Source: an uncultured Spartobacteria bacterium (lineage in GTDB: Bacteria; Verrucomicrobiota; Verrucomicrobiia; Chthoniobacterales; Terrimicrobiaceae). Taken from it: a DNA stretch of 64,000 nt. Of the stretch, positions 49,783 through 57,983 are shown one piece after another. How positions within the stretch are numbered: the stretch's first letter is position 1; the number at the start of each line of letters is the position of its first letter. The notes beneath the pieces were generated by a model, which worked only from the letters and a program-made list of their open reading frames with translations, was not told the DNA's origin and did not search any database. The stretch spans positions 1-64,000 of the forward strand of contig CALCJD010000015.1 of NCBI GenBank assembly GCA_937960895.1, written 5' to 3'. The translations under genes and the position numbers were made by a program.

Positions 49783-50153
49783 AGATGATGTTTTTGTAAC
49801 TTATTATAAATAAACGTGTTATAAAATCTCCAAATTTTCCGCTTTCCCGTCCACAAACTTCCCTCCGGTCGCCCAAACGCCGTTTGGGAAATCGCCTGTG
49901 GCCGGCGAAGCCTGATAAAAAAAGGCTCGCAACCGGACGCGGCTTTTTGACCCGCATCAAATCAAGCGCCGGCCCTGTGGCGGCTCTCCGGACTTGTATT
50001 TATGAGGCTGTGAACAGATTGGCTTTTCGGCTCCGCCTGAGGAGGCCGTAGGGGACAGCCCTCACCCGGCGGGAGGACCGGAAAACAGGGCCGCATTTCC
50101 CCTCGTCATCGGCATCCGGCGCGACCGTCGGCCACAGGTGGGCCGGCGTCTGC
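49783..50153. other. Convergent intergenic region with AT-rich tract and hairpins
   Basis: 371 bp between fpg and apt. Bases 49787-49850 are strongly AT-rich for this genome. A perfect 7-bp hairpin CCCAAAC-GCC-GTTTGGG is at 49872-49888 without a T tract, and a second imperfect stem lies near 50028-50049. No ORF with coding character was found; it may hold terminators or a small RNA. Confidence 0.4.
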
Positions 50154-50675
50154 TCAATAGACAATCAGCGCCCTGACGGGAGTGGGTGCAAGGAGAGTGC
50201 GGCCGCCGAGGAAGCCGAGTTCGATGAGGAACTGGGCCTGGACGACGGTTCCGCCGCATTTCTGAATGAGCTTGATGGCGGCGGCCGCCGTTCCGCCGGT
50301 CGCAAGCAGGTCGTCAATGAGGGCGACCCGTTCCCCCGGACGGAAGGCGTCGGTGTGGACCTCGATGGCGGCCTCGCCGTATTCGAGCTGGTAGGACAGG
50401 CTCTCTGTTTTCCACGGCAGCTTGCCGCGTTTCCGGATGGGAACAAATCCGAGTCCCAGGCGGTCGGCGACGGTGGAGCCGAAGAGAAATCCCCGCGCGT
50501 CAATGCCGGCGATCTTTTCGACACCCAGCCCTTCGCAATCGGCAACGAACCGGTCCACGGCGAGGCGGAGCAGTTTGCCATCGGCGAGGATGGGTGTGAT
50601 GTCCTTGAAAAGGATGCCCGGCTTGGGGAAGTCGGGCACGTCCCGCACGGCGGCGCGAAGGGGATCGGATTCCAT
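50154..50675 (-). CDS. apt: Adenine phosphoribosyltransferase
   Basis: 173 aa, normal length. RDVPDFPKPGILFKDITPIL at the start, the IDARGFLFG hood, the RKRGKLPWKT flexible loop and the PRPP-binding ALIDDLLATGGTAAAA (about 123-138) are all conserved. It salvages adenine to AMP. It follows the phosphofructokinase gene by 6 bp in a three-gene operon. Confidence 0.95.
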   Translation of the reverse strand: MESDPLRAAVRDVPDFPKPGILFKDITPILADGKLLRLAVDRFVADCEGLGVEKIAGIDARGFLFGSTVADRLGLGFVPIRKRGKLPWKTESLSYQLEYGEAAIEVHTDAFRPGERVALIDDLLATGGTAAAAIKLIQKCGGTVVQAQFLIELGFLGGRTLLAPTPVRALIVY

Positions 50676-50681
50676 CGTCGG

Positions 50682-51764
50682 CTAGTCGCCAAAGGAGATT
50701 TCCACCGCCCGCGCCGCCTGCACCAGCTGGCCCTCGGGATCGACCCGGCGGAGACGGTGAACGGCATGGGAAATCGGCACCTCGTAGGTCTGGTAGTTCT
50801 GGTAACTCACCATGGTGCCGAACTTCTTTTCCTGGATGAGTTGGACGGCCTTGACACCGAAATGCGTGCCGAGGATGCGGTCCATGGCCGTCGGCGCCCC
50901 GCCCCGCTGGAGATGACCCAGCACGCAGGTGCGCACCTCCTTGTTGGTGTGCTTCGCGATTTCCTCGCCCACCACTTCGCCGATGCCGCCAAGGCGGTGT
51001 TCCCCGCTGGCCGTGGCATGGCGGTGCTGACGGCCGTCCTTGGGCGAAGCGCCCTCGGCCACCACCACCATCGTGCTTTTGGCACCCTCCCGGTCGCGGC
51101 GCAGCACCTCCTCAACCACCTTGCCGTATTCGAAGGGAATCTCCGGAATGAGGATCACATCCGCTCCCCCCGCCAGACCGCCGTAGAGGGCGATCCATCC
51201 GGCGTGACGTCCCATCACCTCCAGCACCATCACCCGCTTGTGGCTGGTGGCGGTGGTGTGAAGACGGTCGAGGGCGTCGGCGACGCAGGCGACGGCGGAA
51301 TCAAAGCCGAAGGTCATCGCGGTGGCCTCGAGGTCGTTGTCAATGGTCTTGGGAACGCCGATGACGGGAATGCCGTTTTCGTGGAGCTGCAGGGCGGTGG
51401 TCAGCGAACCGTCCCCGCCGATGGCCACGAGGGCGCTGAGGCCGAGGTTGTGAAAGGTCTGTTTGGCCTTGTCGATGATCTCCTGGGGAATGAGGGCCCG
51501 GTCCCCGGAGCCGACCTTGGCCACAAAATGGCCGCGGTTGGTGGTGCCGAGAATGGTGCCGCCGAGGTGCATGATGCCGGCCGTATTGCGGCGGTCGAGC
51601 GGCGTGTAGTCGCCGGGAGGGATCAGACCTTCGTAGCCGTCGCGGAAACCGATGACTTCCCAACCGAGTTTGTCGGAGGCACGACAGATGCCGCGAATGA
51701 CGGCGTTGAGACCGGGGCAGTCGCCGCCGCTCGTAAGCACGCCTATGCGAGTTTTTGGTGGCAT
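50682..51764 (-). CDS. pfkA: 6-phosphofructokinase (G104/K124 type)
   Basis: 360 aa. GVLTSGGDCPGLNAVIRG at the start, GTTNRGHF, then IGGDGSLTTA and GVPKTIDNDL, FGFDSAV, EVMGRHAGWIAL and LGHLQRGGAPTAMDR. In E. coli numbering it has Gly at 104 (GGDG, the ATP-type residue) but Lys at 124 (PKTIDND, the residue seen in PPi-type enzymes). From family knowledge, the Gly104/Lys124 pair occurs in a third clade with at least some ATP-dependent members. Start 6 bp after the D,D-peptidase stop. Confidence 0.93.
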   Translation of the reverse strand: MPPKTRIGVLTSGGDCPGLNAVIRGICRASDKLGWEVIGFRDGYEGLIPPGDYTPLDRRNTAGIMHLGGTILGTTNRGHFVAKVGSGDRALIPQEIIDKAKQTFHNLGLSALVAIGGDGSLTTALQLHENGIPVIGVPKTIDNDLEATAMTFGFDSAVACVADALDRLHTTATSHKRVMVLEVMGRHAGWIALYGGLAGGADVILIPEIPFEYGKVVEEVLRRDREGAKSTMVVVAEGASPKDGRQHRHATASGEHRLGGIGEVVGEEIAKHTNKEVRTCVLGHLQRGGAPTAMDRILGTHFGVKAVQLIQEKKFGTMVSYQNYQTYEVPISHAVHRLRRVDPEGQLVQAARAVEISFGD

Positions 51765-51770
51765 GAGAAA

Positions 51771-52697
51771 TTACAGTGCGAGGTTGCTTTTGGTTTTTCG
51801 TCCGGCGGCCGCCCATTGATCGTAAAAGACCCAGCCCTGCCTGATGAGGGCGAGCCCTTCGCCAAAGCGGTCGCGGGAACCGAGGACCACCACAATGATC
51901 CGACGCGGGGTGACATACACCGTGTTGCCATCGCGGGTCACCTCGGGTTTGCGTTCGGAGGAGAGGATCACGCAATCCCCCGCCTTGGACGTGCGGCCGG
52001 TCTTCACGCCGTCGATGCCGTATTGGTCCAGGAGTTCGTTGGTATTGCGAAGCTCGGTGGGGTTGTCGACCCCGTTCCGGTAAATGTGCACCGTGCGGAT
52101 CTTCTGCGACACGAAAAACGGAAAATCCGCCTCGCTGTAGGCATAGCGGGTGAGCCGCGCCATGTCGGCGGCGGTCGAATACGGCAGGGCGCCTTCGGAA
52201 TAGCTGTCGAACCCGGAGGGATTCAAGAAGAGGGTGCGCTTCATGCCCAGCGTGCGGGCCAGGGCGTTCATGTGCGACACGAAGTTGCCGATGGGATCGA
52301 GGTTCTGGGTGTTGGGGAGGCGGGCGCCGACGTATTCGGCCAGGGCGGTGGCGGCGACATTGTCCGAAGCCATGAGGGCGCAATAAAGCAGGTCGCGGAG
52401 GCTGAGCCGGTCGCCTTCCTGGAGCCCGACCGGGTTCACCCCGGCCGCGCGGAGGGCCCGGGCGCTGATTTCCACCTGCTGGCTGAGATCCTGCTTGTTC
52501 AGTTGCGCCCAATCGAGGACGACCATGGCTGTGGCCACCTTGGTGAGACTGGCCACCTGCACCTTGGCGTCCGCATTCTTCGAGGCCAGGATGTGGCCGG
52601 TCTGATTGTCTACGACGATGTAATTGTTCGCGGCAATTGCGCCGGCAATCTGGCCAAATACCGCCAGGAGAGCGAGCAAGGATCGGGCAAATGACAT
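51771..52697 (-). CDS. D-alanyl-D-alanine carboxypeptidase-type serine hydrolase
   Basis: 308 aa. Signal peptide (ARSLLALLAVFGQIAGAIA), then the penicillin-binding SxxK motif VASLTKVAT (S near 52), SDN in LMASDNVAATALAEY, and KTG in GVKTGRTSKAGDC. This is the PBP5/6-like peptidase S11 set; the C-terminal domain is short. It trims peptidoglycan stem peptides in the periplasm. ATG 52697 is preceded by an in-frame GTG at 52700. It heads an operon with pfkA and apt. Confidence 0.9.
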   Translation of the reverse strand: MSFARSLLALLAVFGQIAGAIAANNYIVVDNQTGHILASKNADAKVQVASLTKVATAMVVLDWAQLNKQDLSQQVEISARALRAAGVNPVGLQEGDRLSLRDLLYCALMASDNVAATALAEYVGARLPNTQNLDPIGNFVSHMNALARTLGMKRTLFLNPSGFDSYSEGALPYSTAADMARLTRYAYSEADFPFFVSQKIRTVHIYRNGVDNPTELRNTNELLDQYGIDGVKTGRTSKAGDCVILSSERKPEVTRDGNTVYVTPRRIIVVVLGSRDRFGEGLALIRQGWVFYDQWAAAGRKTKSNLAL

Positions 52698-52706
52698 CAC
52701 CGTCGC

Positions 52707-52734
52707 AGAGTATCCGCGGGTGAAACAAGATCAA
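52707..52734 (-). promoter_or_regulatory. Candidate promoter of the D,D-peptidase/pfk/apt operon
   Basis: On the minus strand TTGATC (52734-52729), a 16-base spacer and TACTCT (52712-52707). The -10 ends 6 bases before GTG 52700 and 9 before ATG 52697. Confidence 0.45.
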
Positions 52735-52773
52735 TTCCCCTTTTGACCCCGGGCGAATTTCCGGGGGAATTTT

Positions 52774-53475
52774 TCATTTCTGATACCACGAGACCCCCTT
52801 CGCCGCCGCCGTCGCCTCGAGGGATTCCGGATCGTTCACCAGCTCTTGCCGGGTCACCGGCTGCACGTGACCGTCGCAAAACAGGACAAACGCCTCCGCG
52901 TTCGGGCTGGTCGGACGCCCACCGCCCTGGCGGAAGACCACCTCCTCCGGCCCGATGGCCGGCGAATACCCGTCGGTTTCGGTCAGGAAAACCACGTTGG
53001 CGGGATGGTTGATTTCGTAAATGCGGAAACTGCGCCCCCCCTCCTGCGGCTGGAGGAATTTGTTCATGCCGTAGTTGAAGAAAAACACGGCCGGGTCCCA
53101 GACCCGCACGGGCTGCGAGGCGGGGTCGATCCAGAGGGAGGGCACGCCGGGGCGCGGACGCCTCCCTTCCGGCAGATCCGCCAGGGCGGTCTGCGAAATA
53201 TACGGCGGCAGGGCGTTGTACCAGGCCTTTGCCTGCTCCGGGGTCACCGGATCGGCGCCGATTTCGGGAAGCTGGTTTTCGTTGTCGATGAGGTAAAGGT
53301 TCAGGGCGATGCCCCACTGCTGAAGGTTTCGCGAACTGGCCGTGCGCGTGGCGTCCGCCTTTTGCTTCATCAGAATGACCGAAAGCATCACGGCAAGCAC
53401 CACGAGGATGCCGAAGGCGATGAGGATCTCGCGCAGCGAGATGCGTTTTTCCGATCTGGCCAGGTAGATGCTCAT
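52774..53475 (-). CDS. Atypical pseudopilin-like protein
   Basis: 233 aa. The N-terminal RISLREILIAFGILVVLAVM aligns with a pilin leader (Glu at the +5 position) but has Ile instead of Phe at +1 and Arg instead of Gly before it, so it may not be cleaved. The rest has the Verrucomicrobiota-style layout: RNLQQWGIALNLYLIDNENQ, then FLTETDGYSP and a late FVLFCDGHVQPVT with the DGHV motif. The start overlaps the lipoprotein stop by one base (TGATG), so it is coupled to it. Confidence 0.72.
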   Translation of the reverse strand: MSIYLARSEKRISLREILIAFGILVVLAVMLSVILMKQKADATRTASSRNLQQWGIALNLYLIDNENQLPEIGADPVTPEQAKAWYNALPPYISQTALADLPEGRRPRPGVPSLWIDPASQPVRVWDPAVFFFNYGMNKFLQPQEGGRSFRIYEINHPANVVFLTETDGYSPAIGPEEVVFRQGGGRPTSPNAEAFVLFCDGHVQPVTRQELVNDPESLEATAAAKGVSWYQK

Positions 53476-54974
53476 CAGGGCGCCGGTTCCGCGGTTTGCT
53501 TCCATCCTGCGGGAACGCTGCCGGAAAGATCCGGCCGCGTTTTCAGATAGGCGATGAAATGGTCGAATTCGGAGTTCCCGCCGGTGACGCGGAGGGCGTC
53601 CGGGGGCAGCCCGAGTTTGGCAACGATGAGGCGTCCGAAAAATTGCGACGTCGTCACGGTGAGCGTTTCGCCGGAGGGGAGGTCCTCCCTTTCCAGCACC
53701 ACCAGATCCAGTTCCCGGGCCACGGTGGCGAGTTGTTCCCGGGTGAGGGAGATCTGAATGATCGGAGTGGTCCAGGGCAGGCTGTTGAAGACCTCGCTCG
53801 CCCGCAATTCGCCGGCGGGCCAGTCGGTGCGGATGGAGTGCCGCGAATACACCGCGGCGTCGGTTCCCGGCACGGCGGCCAGGGCGCCGAGGAAAATCCG
53901 GAGGATGGTTCCCTCGCCGACGGTGTCGGGCAGGTCGCCGAGCGGCGCATCCGCCGCCGCGATGGCCGGGGCAAAACGCGCGATTCCTTCCACCACCTTC
54001 CCATCGGCCGGGGCGGTGTTGGCGGTCATGGGCAGCAATTGGTGCCGGAGCACCTTCCAGCCGCGGTCGGTGCGTTTGAGATCCATCCGCGCGAGGGCAA
54101 AACCGCCGTTGTTCCGCAGGATGTTGACCGAAACCGGCGGCTGCCAGTCGAGGAATCCGCTCGAGGTCCAGACATCCCGTTCGTTCCCGCCGTAGATGCG
54201 ATGCGCCAGGATCGCGTTGACCCCCAGGCTCTGCAATTGCTGCAGAAAGGCCTCGGGCGGCCGGGTGGGCGACTCGAATTTCATCCAGCTCAGCAGGGTC
54301 AGGCTGTCGCGGGGGCGTTCACCCAGCGAGGCCAGCACCCGGCCGTAGTCCCGCACGGGAACCACCGCGGCGCCGGTCGTACCGAACTGCGCGGGAAAAC
54401 GCTCGGGGTATTTGTCCGGACCGGTGTCGCCGTAAAAGTTGGCCAGCAGATACACCGGCAGGCCGGCCAGATCGATCTCCGCCCCGAAGGCCGATCCCTT
54501 CGTGGCGGGCTGATTGTCGGCGTCGGCAAACGGATTGAGCACCCGGGCGCGGATTTTCTCCAGGGTGGAGGGCTGCACGGCGTGATCAAGATTGCTGAGA
54601 AACACGGCGTCGTAGCCGGTCTCGTTGAAAAAGGTCACCATGTTCTCCGAGCCGGTCACATGGGCGGCAAAGGAACCGGTCAGGCTGTCCCCGAGATCCA
54701 CCAGCAACACACGCGCGCCGGTTTTGGCCGCCTCCTCACGCACCTTGCGCACGTAGCCGGCCAGGTATTGGTAATGCTGGAGCGGCGCGAGCGACTGCAG
54801 CGAGAGCGGATAAACATTGCCGCGCAGGCGTCCGGAATGCAGCACGATCACATCCGGCGTGTCCTCCCCCGGTCGGGAACATCCCGTGAGAGTCAAAACG
54901 GCGGCCAGCGCCGCCCCCAGGGTCCGCGAGAGCCAGCCCCTGCCTCCCCCCCTCACGCCCGAATCACACGCCAT
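53475..54974 (-). CDS. UshA/5'-nucleotidase-like lipoprotein, probably inactive
   Basis: 499 aa. Lipoprotein signal with cleavage before Cys (ALAAVLTLTGC). A metallophosphatase-like domain (about 40-300) and a UshA C-terminal-type domain (about 330-480) follow. The metal-binding motifs are altered: VIVLHSGRLRGNVYP stands where active enzymes have ILHTND-x-H-G (the Asp and His are lost), LLVDLGDSLTGS keeps GD, and FLSNLDHAV replaces GNHEFD. It is therefore likely a pseudo-enzyme or a binding protein. It is coupled to the atypical pseudopilin downstream. Confidence 0.75.
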   Translation of the reverse strand: MACDSGVRGGGRGWLSRTLGAALAAVLTLTGCSRPGEDTPDVIVLHSGRLRGNVYPLSLQSLAPLQHYQYLAGYVRKVREEAAKTGARVLLVDLGDSLTGSFAAHVTGSENMVTFFNETGYDAVFLSNLDHAVQPSTLEKIRARVLNPFADADNQPATKGSAFGAEIDLAGLPVYLLANFYGDTGPDKYPERFPAQFGTTGAAVVPVRDYGRVLASLGERPRDSLTLLSWMKFESPTRPPEAFLQQLQSLGVNAILAHRIYGGNERDVWTSSGFLDWQPPVSVNILRNNGGFALARMDLKRTDRGWKVLRHQLLPMTANTAPADGKVVEGIARFAPAIAAADAPLGDLPDTVGEGTILRIFLGALAAVPGTDAAVYSRHSIRTDWPAGELRASEVFNSLPWTTPIIQISLTREQLATVARELDLVVLEREDLPSGETLTVTTSQFFGRLIVAKLGLPPDALRVTGGNSEFDHFIAYLKTRPDLSGSVPAGWKQTAEPAP

Positions 54975-55030
54975 GCCCTACCTATGCGCGAAAGGCGCGG
55001 AGGGTGACAAGCCGGAACGTCTCCCCGGAG

Positions 55031-55059
55031 TTGAATCGAAGGGGAAAATTTTCTATCCT
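55031..55059 (+). promoter_or_regulatory. Candidate promoter of the 55076 gene
   Basis: TTGAAT (55031-55036), a 17-base spacer and TATCCT (55054-55059), 16 bases before ATG 55076; predicted leader about 10 bases. Confidence 0.4.
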
Positions 55060-55075
55060 CTCCGCCATCCCGCCC

Positions 55076-55324
55076 ATGTTCCGTTTCGCGAAACTCTGTG
55101 TCCTGGCCGGCGTCCTCGGACTGGTGCAACCGACCGCGCGGGCGGCCGGCGACTGGATGGTCCCGCCCGGCTGCGAATTTGTGGAATCGCAGTTTCACGA
55201 CGGGGTGAGCGCGGCCCATGACGGGTTGTCCGCCGACGGTTATCAACGGCTGCTGGACCGCAAGGAACGCACCGCCAAACGGAACCGGGCCGGCCTTTGG
55301 CAAGAATCCGATCTTTCCCGATAG
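55076..55324 (+). CDS. Small exported protein with nuclease-tail-like C-terminus
   Basis: 82 aa. Signal peptide (FAKLCVLAGVLGLVQPTARA), then a short mature part ending TAKRNRAGLWQESDLSR. The KRNRAGLW pattern resembles the last helix of staphylococcal-nuclease-type proteins (AR-x-N/A-R-x-GLW), but the catalytic domain is absent. It may be a stand-alone small protein or a remnant. Three bases separate it from the next gene. Confidence 0.5.
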   Translation: MFRFAKLCVLAGVLGLVQPTARAAGDWMVPPGCEFVESQFHDGVSAAHDGLSADGYQRLLDRKERTAKRNRAGLWQESDLSR

Positions 55325-55326
55325 CC

Positions 55327-55842
55327 ATGCCCATCTACGAATTCTATTCGCCGGATACGAACCGCATCTACAGCTTCTTCGCGCGGTCGCTTTCGATGGG
55401 AAAATGCATTCCGCGCTGTCCCGATGACCCGCGCGCCCGCATGGAACGTGTCGTCTCGAGTTTTGCCGTCACCGGATGCGCCAAGGAACCCGCGGAGTCC
55501 CACAATCCGCCGGTCGATCCCCGGGCGGAGCAGGCCATGGCGGCAATGGAGCGCGAAATTTCCACCATGAGCGAGGACAACCCGGATCCGCGCCAGATCG
55601 CCCGCCTCATGCGCACGATGTCCCAGGCCGCGGGCCGGAAGCTGCCGGAAACCATGGAACGCATGGTGCAGCGGCTCGAACGGGGCGAGGATCCCGAGCG
55701 CATCCAGGAGGATTTCGACGGGACGGCCCTGGATCATCTGGAAGAGGAGTTTGCCGAGGAGAACGACCGGCGTCCCAACGTTTCGCGCCCAAGGGGGCCG
55801 GTCCGCGATCCGAAACTCTACGAGATGGCGGACTATGTGTAG
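55327..55842 (+). CDS. FmdB-like zinc-ribbon protein, degenerate
   Basis: 171 aa. It begins MPIYEFYSPDTNRIYSFFAR, as FmdB/cytochrome-linked zinc-ribbon proteins do, but the first Cys pair is replaced (SPDTN for CPDC) and only CIPRC remains of the second. The rest is acidic and helical (MAAMEREISTMSEDNPDPR, RTMSQAAGRKLPETMERMVQ). The GRKLPETMERM stretch matches the C-terminal part of longer FmdB relatives. Zinc binding is doubtful. Function unknown. Confidence 0.68.
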   Translation: MPIYEFYSPDTNRIYSFFARSLSMGKCIPRCPDDPRARMERVVSSFAVTGCAKEPAESHNPPVDPRAEQAMAAMEREISTMSEDNPDPRQIARLMRTMSQAAGRKLPETMERMVQRLERGEDPERIQEDFDGTALDHLEEEFAEENDRRPNVSRPRGPVRDPKLYEMADYV

Positions 55843-55869
55843 CCCGCCGGCCGGGGAGGCGACCTCGCC

Positions 55870-56766
55870 TCAGTCCGGATTGGCCACCATCACCACCGGA
55901 CGGTTTTTCACCAGCGTGGTGAGATAGAGGGCGATGGCGGCCCAGATGAGCGCGAAGGGGACGAGTTCGCGCGAGGCAAAGGGTTCGTGAAAAATCAACA
56001 CGCCCACCGCGAGCTGCAGGGTCGGCGAAAGGAACTGCAGGAATCCCATGGTGGAAAGCGGCAGCAGCTTGGCCGCGCTGTTGAACCAGAAGAGGGGCAG
56101 CGCGGTGATCACTCCCGCACCCACAAAGAGCGCGGTCATTCCCGCAGACTGACCGAACACCGCTCCGCCGGCCTGCGACGGAAGAAACAGGGCGACCAGC
56201 GCCACCGGTGTCATGAGAGCCGTCTCGACGAGCAGCCCCACCAGCGGCGTCACCGGCACCATTTTGCGAAACATGCCGTAAAACCCGAAGGTGACCGCCA
56301 GCCCCACGGCAATCCACGGAAACCGTCCCAGATGCCAGCCGTAGGACACCACGCCGCTGACCGCCAGAGCCACCGCCGCCGTTTGCAGGCGGGTGAGCCG
56401 TTCCTTCAGAAAGACACAGCCGAGAAGGATGTTCAGCAGGGGCGTCAGAAAATACCCCAGGCTGGTCTGCACCACCTGGCCCGAAATCACGCCGTAAATG
56501 AACAGGGCCCAGTTGGCACTCAGCAGCACGGCGGTCGCCAGCAGCACACCGGTCCGCCGTCCGGAACGCACCACCGCCCACGCCTCGCGCAGCTGCCCCA
56601 GCAGAAAAACCGCCGCCGCCAGCACGAGGAACGACCAGACGACCCGATGACTCAAAACCTCCCAGGGCGGCACGCCCGTGAATGCCTTCCAGTAGAGGGG
56701 AAACACCCCCCAGCTCACAAAAGCCAGCACGGCATACACAAAACCGAGCGGCGAAAGGGACTTCAT
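55870..56766 (-). CDS. rarD: EamA-family transporter RarD
   Basis: 298 aa with ten predicted membrane helices. Family marks: AFVSWGVFPLYWKAF near the start, EVLSHRVVWSFL, NWALFIYGVISGQVVQTSLGYF and LTPLLNILLGCVFLKERL, and GFLQFLSPTLQLAVGVLIF in the second half. RarD is a drug/metabolite-superfamily carrier, historically linked to chloramphenicol sensitivity; substrate unknown. Two in-frame ATGs (56766, 56775) are possible; the former lies next to the first helix. Confidence 0.9.
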   Translation of the reverse strand: MKSLSPLGFVYAVLAFVSWGVFPLYWKAFTGVPPWEVLSHRVVWSFLVLAAAVFLLGQLREAWAVVRSGRRTGVLLATAVLLSANWALFIYGVISGQVVQTSLGYFLTPLLNILLGCVFLKERLTRLQTAAVALAVSGVVSYGWHLGRFPWIAVGLAVTFGFYGMFRKMVPVTPLVGLLVETALMTPVALVALFLPSQAGGAVFGQSAGMTALFVGAGVITALPLFWFNSAAKLLPLSTMGFLQFLSPTLQLAVGVLIFHEPFASRELVPFALIWAAIALYLTTLVKNRPVVMVANPD

Positions 56767-56987
56767 CGCCCGCATACTGCCCACCGCAGGCACCGCTGAC
56801 AACGCCCCACTTGAGACTCCCCTTCCGCCGGAAAGGAACGCCTCCCAAAAAAATCACCGCACAAAAAACAAACTCGCCGCCGCCGGTCCAAAGAACGAAA
56901 AGGAAGGGCAGCGCCCCCGTTCCACCGGACCACCAACCCCGCCCAGCACGATACCAAACCGCCCGCACCCGACGGGCCCCGCTTCCC

Positions 56988-57926
56988 ATGAACCTGCACG
57001 GCATCCACCACCTCACCGCCATCACCGCCACGGCCTCGGCCAATCATCGTTTTTACACGCAGGTGCTCGGTCTGCGCCTGGTGAAGAAAACGGTCAACCA
57101 GGACGACGTGTCCGCGTATCATCTGTTTTATGCCGACGGACTCGGTTCTCCCGGCACCGACCTGACCTTCTTCGACTGGCCGCTGCCGCGGGAGCAACGC
57201 GGCACGCGCAGCATCAGCCGCACCGGTCTGCGCGTGAGCGGTCGGGACACCCTCGAGTGGTGGAGCCGGCGGTTCCGGGACGCGGGGGTGCGTCACTCGT
57301 CCATTGGAGAACAGGACGGACGCCCGACCCTCGAGTTCGAGGATCCGGAAGGACAGCGTTTTGCCCTCATTGACGACGGAGGAGCCGGCCCGGCCCATCC
57401 CTGGGCCAAAAGTCCCGTGCCGGCGGAACACCAGATCCGCGGACTGGGTCCGATCACCCTGAACGTTCCGCAACCGGCCCGCACGGACGCCGTTCTTCAG
57501 CGCGTTTTGAACATGCGGCTCGCGCGTCGGTATTCGTCCCGCGGCAAATCCGTGGCCGTGTACGAAATGGGGCCCGGCGGACCCGCCGCCGAGTTGCATG
57601 TTGAGGAGGATCCCGAGGCTCCGCCGGCCCGTCAGGGAGCCGGCGGCGCACACCATGTCGCGTTTCGCACCACGCAGGACGACTACGAAAAGTGGGCCGC
57701 GCGGCTGGACGAGATGCACATCCGTTCGAGCGGACCCATCAACCGCTTCTATTTCCGCAGCCTCTATTTCCGCGAACCGAACGGCATCCTTTTCGAAATC
57801 GCCACGGACGAACCCGGGTTCTCCGCGGACGAGCCCTTGGAATCCCTCGGCGAGCGGCTCTCCCTGCCTCCGTTTCTCGAGCCGCACCGGGAGCGCATCG
57901 AGGCCGGACTGAAACCGCTGGAATAA
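56988..57926 (+). CDS. Ring-cleaving dioxygenase-type VOC protein
   Basis: 312 aa with two vicinal-oxygen-chelate halves. Start MNLHGIHHLTAITA (metal His), GLRLVKKTVNQDD and SPGTDLTFFDW are the signature of the MhqO/CatE-like glyoxalase family; the second half has AGGAHHVAFRT (His) and NGILFEIATDEPGF (Glu). It may open hydroquinone rings or detoxify electrophiles; the substrate is unproved. The open frame extends upstream but ATG 56988 begins the conserved domain. Confidence 0.87.
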   Translation: MNLHGIHHLTAITATASANHRFYTQVLGLRLVKKTVNQDDVSAYHLFYADGLGSPGTDLTFFDWPLPREQRGTRSISRTGLRVSGRDTLEWWSRRFRDAGVRHSSIGEQDGRPTLEFEDPEGQRFALIDDGGAGPAHPWAKSPVPAEHQIRGLGPITLNVPQPARTDAVLQRVLNMRLARRYSSRGKSVAVYEMGPGGPAAELHVEEDPEAPPARQGAGGAHHVAFRTTQDDYEKWAARLDEMHIRSSGPINRFYFRSLYFREPNGILFEIATDEPGFSADEPLESLGERLSLPPFLEPHRERIEAGLKPLE

Positions 57927-57960
57927 AAAAAGACGGAATCCGGGAACACCGGATTCCGTC
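57924..57960 (-). terminator. Rho-independent terminator of the aminopeptidase gene
   Basis: Perfect 12-bp stem (GACGGAATCCGG and CCGGATTCCGTC) around a 5-base loop at 57932-57960. On the minus strand it is followed by T7 (57931-57925), 24 bp after the aminopeptidase stop. It overlaps the end of the convergent VOC gene by a few bases. Confidence 0.9.
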
Positions 57961-57983
57961 ACTGAGATCGGTCCGTCGGACGC

